From Cognataquiflexum aquatile (GTDB taxonomy: Bacteria > Bacteroidota > Bacteroidia > Cytophagales > Cyclobacteriaceae), in the NCBI RefSeq assembly GCF_003316845.1, contig NZ_QMIK01000001.1:558001-622000 (forward strand): a stretch of 64,000 bases of DNA, read 5' to 3'. A program made the position numbers and the translations under genes. The number at the start of each line of letters is the position of its first letter. Position 1 is the first letter of the stretch. Shown one piece after another: positions 28,078 through 37,500 of the stretch. The notes under the pieces are model-generated. The model searched no databases and was not told the origin of the DNA. It saw only the letters and a list, made by a program, of their open reading frames with translations.

Positions 28078-30258
28078 TTAAATATAAGGAAGATTGATTA
28101 AAAATTCTGTCCCTTCTCCAAATTTAGAATTGACTTTAATCTCTCCCCCATGAGCCTTTACAATGTCATAACTCAAACTCAGTCCCAGGCCTGTTCCTTC
28201 TCCCGGCGGCTTGGTGGTGAAGAAAGGTTGGAAGATTTTGTCTTTGATGGCGTCAGGGATGCCGGGTCCGTTGTCGGAAACTCTTATTTCTACCCCTAAA
28301 TCCCCTGAAGGGGACTTAACCACCTTTGTTTTAACCTTAACGGTTGGAATATTTCCTCCCCCTTCAGGGGGCTGAGGGGTGCTAAACGCCTGAAAAGCAT
28401 TGTTGATGATATTGATGAAAACCCTGGACAAGTCTTGGGGAACCACATTGATTTTCGGTAAACCAGGATCAAACTCTGTCCGAAAGTCAACCTTAAAATT
28501 TTTATCTTTTGCCAAAAATCCGTGGTATGATAGACGCAGACATTCACTTGTCAAGCTATTGATGTCTGTCAGAATTTTCTCCCCTTTTCCTGTCTTGCTG
28601 TGTTCCAGCATACCTTTGACTATCGCATCCGCCCGCTTTCCATGTTGGTGGATTTTTTCAAGGTTTTGGATAACATCACCAATAATTTCTTCCTCCACTG
28701 TTTCACTCCTCTTACCTTCCACCTTTAACCTCTCAACTTTTAATTCCTGCATCAGTTCCGCACTTACCTCAGAGAAATTGTTCACGAAATTGAGCGGGTT
28801 CTGAATTTCATGGGCTATGCCGGCGGTGAGTTCTCCTAGACTGGCCATTTTTTCGGATTGGATAAGTTGCAGTTGTGTTGACCTCAACTGGTCAAGTGCG
28901 TTTTCAAGTTTTTCGTTTTTACTTTCAATTTCAACGTTTTTTTCCTTCAGGATCAGAAAAGCTTTGTTCAGTTTATTTCTATTTCTATAAACAATAAAAA
29001 GAATGATCAAAAAAGTAAACAACCCTATAAAAGCTGAAAAAATCAGCCACCACTGTCGCAGACTTGCTTTTTCAAATTCCAGAGTCTTTTTCGAAAATTC
29101 ATATTCCGCTTCCAAAGTGGCAGCTAAGCGCTGTCCGCGGGCATTATTGATGCTGTCATTATATTGTTTGAATAGCTTATAATCAGCCAATGCTCCTTGG
29201 AAGTCGCCTTTCTTTTCATTGATTTTGGCCAATAGTTCATGGGCATTTCGCTGTTGCATGGCCTGCTTCATTTTATTGGCCTGCTCCAATCCTTCATTTG
29301 CATACAGGAGGGCTTCTTGGTAGTTTCCTTTGACATAATACAATTCTGCCAATCCTACCAAAGAATGGGAATAAGGAACGCCATACCCCTTTTCTTTGGC
29401 GATGGCAATGGATTGACGGTACAGGTTTTCAGCCTTATCGGCACTGTCCAAGGCCACATATATGTCCGCCAAAGTCCGTGCAGTCATTTCAATAAATTCG
29501 GGACTTTGCAAAGCCAAGGCTGAAGCGTGTCCTATTTTGAGATGTTCAAGGGCCTCAAAGGGTTTGTTTTGCTTGAGTTCTACATCGCCGAGATTGTTAT
29601 AAGCGAGAATCATTCTCCCCTGATTTCCCATTTTCTGGTAAATAACGAGCATCTCCTGATATTTGGTTTTGGCTTCCTCCAGCTTACCCTGTTCAAAATA
29701 GATCATGGCAATGTTGTTCAATGCCGCACCCTCTACATTTAAATTCCCCGTTTGTTCAGCCCCTTTTATCGCCTCAAAAAAGTTACCCAATGCCTCAGCA
29801 TAATTGCCGAGATTAAAATAAACCAATCCGATATTGTTCAATATTCCCGGGAGCAACCTGTCGTCAGGCATACTTTGGGCAATAGCGAGAGATTTTTTGT
29901 AATATTCAATGGAAGCTGCAAAATCACCTTTATTCTGAAGTGCATTTCCAAATATTTTTAAGGCTTCCGATTCGCCCTTTTTGTAATTGGCTTTTTGACA
30001 CATCTCAATCTGTTTGTCAAGGAAGAGGAAAGCACTGTCGGGATTACTTTCTGCAAGCATAAAACCAAGGTCATTGGCTTTGTTGAGGTAAACGGTATCT
30101 TTGGAATATCCCGGTTTTTGGGAAAGTTTCTCAAGGTCAGCTTTCAGTTCTTCGATGGTTTGTGCCTGAACCAGTCCTATGGATAGGATAAAAAAGCCTA
30201 TAATACAAAATGCAATCCGCCCAAGTTTACTTTCATGTGGTCTTAATAGGGCTTTCAT
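28078..30258 (-). CDS. TPR sensor histidine kinase with palindromic-repeat insertions in its ATPase domain
   Basis: 726 residues from ATG 30258. The frame stays open upstream to 30435, but the signal peptide ([18 protein letters not shown] onward, cut near VQAQ) begins here. TPR repeats (about 45-385) include '[20 protein letters not shown]'. A membrane helix (403-424), a coiled coil and a Q-type core with His483 follow, with N-box [10 protein letters not shown]1 DNGPG and a G2 box that reads [11 protein letters not shown] instead of PTGQ. Between the N-box and G1 the protein has Pro/Gly-rich segments ([10 protein letters not shown] and KSPSGDLG) encoded by two inverted copies of a dispersed repeat. 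A second loop, after the H-box helix, carries [13 protein letters not shown], also found in the kinase at 42713. The reading frame survives all of these. It is followed by the propeller kinase at 24306. Confidence 0.92.
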   Translation of the reverse strand: MKALLRPHESKLGRIAFCIIGFFILSIGLVQAQTIEELKADLEKLSQKPGYSKDTVYLNKANDLGFMLAESNPDSAFLFLDKQIEMCQKANYKKGESEALKIFGNALQNKGDFAASIEYYKKSLAIAQSMPDDRLLPGILNNIGLVYFNLGNYAEALGNFFEAIKGAEQTGNLNVEGAALNNIAMIYFEQGKLEEAKTKYQEMLVIYQKMGNQGRMILAYNNLGDVELKQNKPFEALEHLKIGHASALALQSPEFIEMTARTLADIYVALDSADKAENLYRQSIAIAKEKGYGVPYSHSLVGLAELYYVKGNYQEALLYANEGLEQANKMKQAMQQRNAHELLAKINEKKGDFQGALADYKLFKQYNDSINNARGQRLAATLEAEYEFSKKTLEFEKASLRQWWLIFSAFIGLFTFLIILFIVYRNRNKLNKAFLILKEKNVEIESKNEKLENALDQLRSTQLQLIQSEKMASLGELTAGIAHEIQNPLNFVNNFSEVSAELMQELKVERLKVEGKRSETVEEEIIGDVIQNLEKIHQHGKRADAIVKGMLEHSKTGKGEKILTDINSLTSECLRLSYHGFLAKDKNFKVDFRTEFDPGLPKINVVPQDLSRVFINIINNAFQAFSTPQPPEGGGNIPTVKVKTKVVKSPSGDLGVEIRVSDNGPGIPDAIKDKIFQPFFTTKPPGEGTGLGLSLSYDIVKAHGGEIKVNSKFGEGTEFLINLPYI
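28293..28316. repeat. Dispersed palindromic repeat (CCCCTGAAGGGG core) inside a kinase gene, copy 1
   Basis: CCCCTAAATCCCCTGAAGGG plus GACT. The core CCCCTGAAGGGG is near-palindromic. Repeats of this general type are, as I recall, common between genes in Bacteroidota; here it is in frame and encodes KSPSGDLG. Confidence 0.75.
28356..28379. repeat. Dispersed palindromic repeat, inverted copy 2
   Basis: CTCCCCCTTCAGGGGGCTGA plus GGGG. It is the same element as at 28293-28316 in the opposite orientation, 39 bp away, also in frame (encoding PQPPEGGG). The pair could form a stem in mRNA. Confidence 0.75.
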
Positions 30259-30385
30259 GAATAGATCATAGTTTTTGATTGACAAATGAATAAGGGTCGA
30301 ATTGGATTTCAATGTAATAAAATTTGGAATTTTAACTTTAAAAACTACCTTTAATACATATAATTTGCACTTTAATCTCAAAATC

Positions 30386-30652
30386 ATGAAAAGAATCTCC
30401 TTTGCGAATGAAAATACTTGTTTATTATTTTTCACTTTTGAAATGGATTCAATTGTGAAAATGGATGCTTCCCCATCTGACGATCAGGATAATCTTGTAC
30501 CATCAGGTGACGAAGATGGAAATGGTCAAAACACTTCTGATAATATAAATCAGGGAAATGAAGATTTGATCAAAGGGATCGTGGACCCCGCAAGAACCCA
30601 AGCGGTAGATCCGGCCAGAACTAGAGTAGATCCGGCTCGAACCAGACGGTAA
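30386..30652 (+). CDS. Small acidic protein with C-terminal VDPARTR repeats, function unknown
   Basis: 88 residues from ATG 30386; the frame is open further upstream, but upstream starts would add an unlikely leader. The N-terminus MKRISFANENTCLLFFTFEM is mildly hydrophobic but not a convincing signal. The middle is acidic and Asn/Gly-rich (DDQDNLVPSGDEDGNGQNTS). The C-terminus repeats VDPART(Q/R) three times and ends in two Arg, with 21-bp DNA units. I recognise no family. It is the only plus-strand gene among the kinases, divergent from the TPR kinase at 28078 (127 bp between starts), and is followed by a strong terminator of its own. Those facts support a real, separately transcribed gene. 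An ATAATTTG stretch about 20 bp upstream only loosely resembles the phylum's -7 element. Confidence 0.7.
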   Translation: MKRISFANENTCLLFFTFEMDSIVKMDASPSDDQDNLVPSGDEDGNGQNTSDNINQGNEDLIKGIVDPARTQAVDPARTRVDPARTRR

Positions 30653-30685
30653 TTCCATATTTTCTTCCTTTAATGAATTTTACTG

Positions 30686-30735
30686 ACCCTGATCTTGGTA
30701 TTCAATTGCTACCTCGATCAGGGTTTATTTTTTTA
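30686..30735 (+). terminator. Rho-independent terminator of the small VDPARTR gene
   Basis: ACCCTGATC (30686-30694) pairs with GATCAGGGT (30716-30724). An inner GGTA/TACC stem extends the hairpin, and TTTATTTTTTTT follows. The T-run is on the plus strand, so it serves the 88-residue gene ending at 30652. Confidence 0.88.
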
Positions 30736-30792
30736 CATCCGAAATCCATCCTTGATTTTCAACTTCTTTTTGATTTATCAACCCAAACTCCG

Positions 30793-33700
30793 TCACAAAG
30801 GCAATATGATGGTGAATTCTGTAAATGTTTTTCCTGCTGATAGACCTTCTCCAGAATTAGTCTCCACCTTCAATTCTCCCCCATGCGCTTTGACAATATC
30901 ATAACTCAAAGAGAGTCCAAGTCCCGTCCCCTGCCCCGTAGGTTTGGTGGTGAAAAAGGGCTGGAAGATTTTATCAAGTATTTTTTGCGGAATACCGTTG
31001 CCGTTATCCTGCACTGAAATCAATACTTTCCCGTTTTCCTGACGGGAACTTACCAAGACTTTGGGAGCATAACCTGCTTCGGCTTTTTTACTTCGCTCAT
31101 TCACAGTACTTCGACTACGCTCAGCACAGGCATAAAAAGCATTGTTGATCAGGTTCAATAAAACCCGCCCAAGGTCAGATGCTACCACGTTTACCTTTGG
31201 CAGGTTGGGATCTAGGTCAATGGAGAAGTCCGCGGTGAAGCTTTTGTCCTTCGCCCTTAATCCATGATAAGCCAATCGCAAATATTCATCAGCCAATGCA
31301 TTGATATCCGTGGGTGCTTTTTCCCCCTTCCCTGCTCGGCTATGCTCCAGCATTCCTTTTACTATCGCATCTGCCCGCTTGCCGTGGTGGTTGATTTTTT
31401 CGAGATTTGATTTGACATCCTGAAGGATCTCTGAAACCAAAGTCTCGTCTCTCGCCTCTTGGTTTTTGGCTCTTTCTTCTTCTATTTCGGCTATCAACTC
31501 GTTGCTTACCTCCGAAAAATTATTCACGAAGTTCAAAGGGTTCTGTATCTCATGGGCAATGCCTGCAGTAAGTTCACCAAGACTGGCCATTTTTTCGGAT
31601 TGGATAAGTTGGCTTTGCGTTGATTTCAAATCTTCTATAGACCGATTCAACTGAAAAGTCCGGTGCTTTACTTTTTCCTCTAGGATCAGATTTTCTCTTT
31701 TAAGCATTTTAGAACGGTATTGCACAATGATTCCTACCACTGTGACAAAACCAATCAAATACAAAAGCCAAGCCCACCAGGTATTGGTCCAATGTGGCAA
31801 AACGGTGAAGGTGAATTGAGCAGGTTCACTCCAATCACCATCAAATCCTCTACTTCTTACCTTGAAAGTATATTTGCCAGCCGGAAGATTCCGGTAATTT
31901 TCGCTGAATGGCTTATCTGATATTTCACTCCATTCTTTGTCAAACCCTTCCAGTACGTATCGATATCTGACCATGTCCCGGTTTGTCGATTGATTGCCTG
32001 TAAATTGAAAACTTACATAATTTTGCTCATAGGGTATTTTAAGATTCACCGGAAGGTTAAAATAACCGCTCGCACTGTCCCATTGGATGTTGTTTTCCAT
32101 CAACCATCCTGTCTCCTCTGGAAGATTATCCGTCATGAAAAAAGTATCCTTTTTAGCAGTAAACAACGTGTCAAGTGAAGGGTATTTCTTTTGGATCGAT
32201 CTGTTAGTATAAAAGTTAAGAAGTTGATCAGATATGGAAATACCTGATATCAGGGTAGTATTTTGCACCCTTTCTTCCTTTGGAATATCGATGACAGTCA
32301 TTGCCTGCCCCTCAATCCCGAACCATAATTTGTTCAAATAGGAAAAAGCTGAACCTGCATTAAAATCGGTGTAGATAAATCCTTGCTGTTTCCCGTAGGA
32401 TTTCAGATCATAATTCCAATCACTAGTTGATGTTTCATTGTTTTTAGGCTTTGGAATAAAAACAGTCAATCCATTTCCCGTGCCTGCATAAATTCTTTCT
32501 TGGTGTTCGTATAAAGTATAGACTGCAGGATTGATAAGCCCATTTTCAGTAGAAATTGAGGTAAGGAGACCTTGTTCAGGATCTGCTATTAGAATCCCCG
32601 ATCGTGTTGTAATCCAAACCCTTCCATCCTTATCGTTAATAGAGCCTGATCCGTTTCTTTCACTTATTTTTCCATTCTCGATCAAATAAGAAATGGTGTT
32701 TTCCTCCGGATTGATAATATTTATTCCTTTATCCGTGGAAACCCAAATCATCCCACGTCGGTCCTGGTTGATTCCCCAAACAATATCTCCGATTAATCCA
32801 TCAGCATTGGTAAGAAGGGTGAAAGTTCCTTTTTCCAAATCAATGATTTCGATTCCTTGGTTGCGAAAAGAACCTGTCCACAACCGCCCTTGGTTGTCAA
32901 CCATACTGCAATTTGGAAATGTATTTGTCAAACCCTGCTCTTTGGTTACAGTAGTTATAGTTTCTCTTTCCGGATCAAAAATGCCAAATCCTAGACTGGC
33001 TGCCAAAATCAGATAATTCCCGTTATTTAGCTTATGGAAATTGAAAGCAATGCCCGAACCCTTCCCTAATTGAAGTTCCAGATTTACTTTTTTAACAATG
33101 TTCTTCTCCGGATAATAAACATCTATTCCCTGACGAGATCCAATCCAAATTCGGTCCTGTCTGTCTTCAAAAAAACTCCAGACATCAGGCCCACTCAGTC
33201 CGTCAACTTCAGTAAGATAATTGGGCATAATACCTTCGGTGTCAATGAGGTTTAAACCCTGATTGGTGGCTATCCAAATCTGACCTTGCTTGTCGTTCAT
33301 CAAATTGATAACTACATCATCGTTCAATCCTTTTGAAGCGTTCAGGTACTTGAAGGTGTTTTTGGAAACGTCAAGAATGTAAACACCCGAGTTAGTGGCC
33401 ATCCACATTTTTTGGTCATTGTCCTGGATGATCTGGAAGACATCATGTATGATACCAGTTTGAGAACCTTCATTTAATATACTTCCCTGTTTGGGTTGAA
33501 TGATGGAAATTCCCGCTCCCAAGGTGCTCGTCCAAATCTGGTTTTTGGTATCCATATACAAGTCCAAAACCTGATTAGAGGGTAGTCCATTTGTATTGTC
33601 TAAAAATCGGACACGTCCTGTTTCCTGATTTATTACACTCAAGCCAACTTGACTTCCCGTCCAAATATTACCTTCGGCATCCTCGGCTAACTGTCGGGCA

Positions 33701-34584
33701 TCTCCTTTATCTCCTTCTTTTAATTTGGACACCTGACGGAAGGTTTCTTTTTCCGGATCGATGATGAACAAGCCATCACGCCTGGTACCCAGCCAAATGA
33801 AACCCTTGCTGTCAATGAGCATGTCACAGCCAGCATTAAAATTAAAGGCTCCCAATGATAATTTCACTTCTCTGACGACACCTATTGCATGATCAAGAAC
33901 ATAGATTCCGTTTTGTGCTGTGTATATCCAAATTCTGCCTTTTTTATCTTCAGCCATGTCATTTACAGAAGCTAGCGCCCCTGTGAAAATCTCATCAATG
34001 AAAGAATAGATTTCAAGATATTCCCCATTGAACCGGCAGAGTCCTTTATCGGTAGCGATCCATATCATTCCTTTGCTATCCTGCATCATCGAAGTAACAA
34101 GGTATCCGGGAAAACCCTGATCTTCCCCAAACTCAAAAACTCCAAGAGAGGCATTCCTTTTCAATTTTGGCAAACCAGTCTTTACGATCTTTGGTGGTTC
34201 GATTAAAGAGGTTTGGAATTTCAAAGGTTTGGTTTCAAGGTTTTTAAAGTCGATTACAGTATCCGGTAATTGAATGAAATCAAACTTGACTTCTGATGGA
34301 GTCGACAAAAGTGGAAGAAAACCGTCCGGATAAAATGGTTTGGATGGAAGTTTTTCAAAATTCACTTTTCTGACTGGCGCTGACTTTAATTCCTGCGATA
34401 CACTTACCTTCCAATCGAATTTTTTAGGTTCACTAAATTGCAGCTTGGTGCTTTTTGGAATTTCAAATTCTTTTTCCTCTGAAGGAAAAGGAATGGCTTT
34501 ATTGCCCCCATCACAAGAAGAAATCAGTACCAAAATGATAGCAAAAAAGCATATACTGACCAGACTAATTGATTTCATTTTCAT
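30793..34584 (-). CDS. Lipoprotein-type propeller/Y_Y_Y sensor histidine kinase, last gene of the large operon
   Basis: 1,263 residues. Lipobox ISSC (Cys24). A proline-rich spacer (about 30-140) shares 'LPSKPF' and 'EIPK' with the kinase at 34588. Propeller blades ('DSKGFIWLGTRRDGLFIIDP', 'DNQGRLWTGSFRNQG') span about 150-760. A Y_Y_Y domain (about 860-930), a membrane helix (936-956), a coiled coil and a Q-type core with His1011 follow. N-box NLINNAFYA, G1 DNGNG, G2 GTGLGLS. Directly after the N-box there is an eight-residue insertion CAERSRST (1153-1160) encoded by a dispersed repeat; the same insertion is found in the kinase at 42713. The start is 3 bp after the stop of the kinase at 34588. 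No fused receiver. Confidence 0.93.
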   Translation of the reverse strand: MKMKSISLVSICFFAIILVLISSCDGGNKAIPFPSEEKEFEIPKSTKLQFSEPKKFDWKVSVSQELKSAPVRKVNFEKLPSKPFYPDGFLPLLSTPSEVKFDFIQLPDTVIDFKNLETKPLKFQTSLIEPPKIVKTGLPKLKRNASLGVFEFGEDQGFPGYLVTSMMQDSKGMIWIATDKGLCRFNGEYLEIYSFIDEIFTGALASVNDMAEDKKGRIWIYTAQNGIYVLDHAIGVVREVKLSLGAFNFNAGCDMLIDSKGFIWLGTRRDGLFIIDPEKETFRQVSKLKEGDKGDARQLAEDAEGNIWTGSQVGLSVINQETGRVRFLDNTNGLPSNQVLDLYMDTKNQIWTSTLGAGISIIQPKQGSILNEGSQTGIIHDVFQIIQDNDQKMWMATNSGVYILDVSKNTFKYLNASKGLNDDVVINLMNDKQGQIWIATNQGLNLIDTEGIMPNYLTEVDGLSGPDVWSFFEDRQDRIWIGSRQGIDVYYPEKNIVKKVNLELQLGKGSGIAFNFHKLNNGNYLILAASLGFGIFDPERETITTVTKEQGLTNTFPNCSMVDNQGRLWTGSFRNQGIEIIDLEKGTFTLLTNADGLIGDIVWGINQDRRGMIWVSTDKGINIINPEENTISYLIENGKISERNGSGSINDKDGRVWITTRSGILIADPEQGLLTSISTENGLINPAVYTLYEHQERIYAGTGNGLTVFIPKPKNNETSTSDWNYDLKSYGKQQGFIYTDFNAGSAFSYLNKLWFGIEGQAMTVIDIPKEERVQNTTLISGISISDQLLNFYTNRSIQKKYPSLDTLFTAKKDTFFMTDNLPEETGWLMENNIQWDSASGYFNLPVNLKIPYEQNYVSFQFTGNQSTNRDMVRYRYVLEGFDKEWSEISDKPFSENYRNLPAGKYTFKVRSRGFDGDWSEPAQFTFTVLPHWTNTWWAWLLYLIGFVTVVGIIVQYRSKMLKRENLILEEKVKHRTFQLNRSIEDLKSTQSQLIQSEKMASLGELTAGIAHEIQNPLNFVNNFSEVSNELIAEIEEERAKNQEARDETLVSEILQDVKSNLEKINHHGKRADAIVKGMLEHSRAGKGEKAPTDINALADEYLRLAYHGLRAKDKSFTADFSIDLDPNLPKVNVVASDLGRVLLNLINNAFYACAERSRSTVNERSKKAEAGYAPKVLVSSRQENGKVLISVQDNGNGIPQKILDKIFQPFFTTKPTGQGTGLGLSLSYDIVKAHGGELKVETNSGEGLSAGKTFTEFTIILPL
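31106..31128. repeat. Dispersed TTCGACTACGCTCAG element inside a kinase gene
   Basis: GTACTTCGACTACGCTCAGC plus ACA. On the minus strand it encodes CAERSRST in frame. It is nearly identical to the element at 43014-43036 and sits at the homologous position of a paralogous kinase. Confidence 0.8.
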
Positions 34585-34587
34585 AAA

Positions 34588-37500
34588 TCAGATTTGGTTT
34601 TGAATTGGGAGAATTATCATAAATTCAGTACCTAGTCCCACTTTTGTCTCCAACCTCAACTGCCCTCCATGCGCTTTGACAATATCATAACTCAAAGAGA
34701 GTCCAAGTCCCGTCCCCTGCCCCGTAGGTTTGGTGGTGAAGAAGGGCTGGAAGATTTTTTCCTTTACATGGTCCGGAATACCCGGACCATTGTCCTTGAC
34801 GGATATTTTTACCCCTCCTCCATCTTCAAGGGTGGATGTGGAGACAGTTACCAGTGGTTTTACTGCTGCATTCTGCGCTCTGAATTCTGAATTGCCGCAT
34901 GCATAAAAAGCATTGTTGACCAGGTTCAATAACACACGGCCCAGGTCCTGTGCCACTACGCTGACTTTTGGCAGGTTCGGGTCCAAGTCTGTCTTGAATT
35001 CAGCATTGAAGCTTTTGTCCTTTGCCCTTAATCCATGGTAGGACAAGCGCAAATATTCATCTGCCAAAGCGTTGATGTCCGTTAATTCCTTTTGCCCAGA
35101 ACTTGCCCTACTGTGCTGAAGCATGCCCTTAACGATGGAATCTGCCCGCTTGCCATGGTGATGGATTTTTTGCTGGTTTTGGATGATATCATTTGCTATG
35201 GCCTCCAATTCATCCCTTTGGCCGGAGTCGATATCGATTTTGGACAATTCCAGTTTCAACTCATCGGCCAACTCTACACTCAACTCTGAGAAGTTGTTGA
35301 CAAAGTTCAGCGGATTCTGGATCTCATGGGCGATGCCTGCGGTAAGTTCTCCGAGAGAAGCCATTTTCTCGGATTGGATCAACTGAGATTGGGTGGCTTT
35401 GAGGTCATCGATGGATTTTTTGAGTTGGGAAGTACGGTGCAATACTTTCTCCTCCAAAATCCTGTTTTCCTTTTTCAGGTATTGTGACCTGACATGGACA
35501 ATACCGTAAGTCAGCCCGCCAAACAGCGAAGCAAAAAGCAAATATGCCCACCAAGTCTGCCACCAAGGAGGAAGGATTTCAAAATCCAACGTTGCGGGTT
35601 CACTCCAAATGCCATTGAATCCCCGTGTGGCCACCTTGAATGTGTAATCTCCCGGGGTAAGGTTGTAGTAAATCCTGGAGTTTGCTTTGGGACTGGCGTC
35701 TGACCAAGCTTGGTCTGCCCCTTCTAAAATGTACCTGTACACAATTTTATCCCTTCCCAAAACAGATTGGTTGACAAAACTGAAATTGAAGGAGTTTTGG
35801 TCATATGGAAGTTTGAGCTGATTAGGCATCTGAAAACCGGGGCTGATGCTGTCCCATTGGATATTGTTTTGTGAGAGGTAACTAGAATCTGCAGGGAAAT
35901 TATCCTTTGTATATCCGATGGTAAAATCACTGTTCCACAGCGTATCTCCCTCAGAAAGACTGTTTTTCAGAAAGGAAGTATTCATGAATATCGGGTTTTG
36001 GTCCATGATATTCATTCCTTTGATCTCCACTATCGGAGGATTTTTATCAATTATTGGATCCTGATGCACCACTGTCATGATCGGTGCAGCTCCCCAAAAA
36101 ACCGGCCCTTTCTTGGTTTGGAATGCCGTTGATTGGTTGTAATCATTGTATGGAATCCCTGATGATTTTCCAAAATTGGAAAAATGCCATGCCTGATCGG
36201 GATTGGCGGGTGTAGGTCTATTCACGATAATGATTCCGTTTTCGGAACCGACATGGATCTTTCCGTTTACTTCAGTTAAGTCATATAGTGCCGGCGGCAT
36301 CAGACCGTTTTTGGCCGAAACGTGGGTGATGGAAGTTTCATCCAAACCAAAGATCGAGAAACCCTCATCCCCTCCGACAATAACTTCTCCGGATTCTGAC
36401 TCAAAAACCATGGAGTTATAATTACTCAGCAATCCCTCCTTTTTTTGCAAGGTCACATTGGTATTGGTTTTTGGATCGATGATGTTGATCCCTGCATCTG
36501 AACAAACCCAGATCTTTCCTTTCCGGTCTTTGATGACGACAAAGGAGGTGTTGGAAATTAGTCCATTGGATTTGTCCAATTTTTGAAAGGAATTTGAAGT
36601 AGGATCAAAGACCAACAATCCGTTTCCTGTTCCCATCCAAAATTTACCATCTGAAGATTGGACGCCATTAAATACAGCGTTTGCAAGTCCTTTTTGAACA
36701 GTATTGTAATAGGTGATGGATTTCCCTTTGACATCTATGATGGCAAATCCTCCAATAATTCCTGCAAAAAATTTATCCTCCCCGGTCGCAATCAATTGAC
36801 GGAAATCATTGCCGCTCAATTCACTCGGAAGTTTCAGCAGTGAAAGTTTTTCCTTAGCCGGGTCATAAATATTGATCCCTCTGTAGGTTGCCATCCAGAT
36901 TCTTCCTTGGGAATCTTCATCTATTCCCCAGACATCATTGCTTTCCAAGCCATTATTCGCCGAAAAATTCTCTGCAAGCATTCCATTGGGATCAACCAAT
37001 AAAATGCCATGTTTGTCGGTTCCTACCCAGATCACATCGCCATTTCCTTTCATCGAGGAAGATGGAAAACCCGCAACCCGGATCGGCGATCCTGTCAGTA
37101 TTTTCTTCATTTTGGAAGAAGCTTGGTCATACACCGTCAATGTATCATTAGATACCAGCCAAAGTCTATCCATACTGTCCTCGAATACATCTGTGGTCCG
37201 TCCAAAATATCCCTGAGCAGCTCCCAAATGCATGATCTTGCTGTTTTGCAGGGAAACACTGAAAGCATCAGTTGAAAACGCGGTGATCCAGACATTTCCG
37301 GACTTGTCTTCTGTAAAGTTATAAGCAGTCCTAACAACAAGACCTTCGAGTTCTCCGATAAATCGGATGGCTTTTCTTTCGGGGTCAAGGATTCCGATTT
37401 TTTCCCCAAAACCTATCCAAATATTTTTTTGACTGTCCTCTTTGACTCCAATGGCTACATTCAAATTAGAATTAGCCCGGTCAAGGTCGACTTCAGAAAT

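Noticed and set aside
30320-30370. Sigma-A promoter (TTG and TAnnTTTG) for the small gene
   Set aside because: The -7 match is imperfect and the nearest upstream TTTG is about 33 bp away, too far for the usual spacing.
30590-30652. Relationship between the VDPARTR tail and the NARTIVNG arrays of the S8-like protein
   Set aside because: They share only the short Ala-Arg-Thr string; unit lengths (7 against 6 residues) and context differ.
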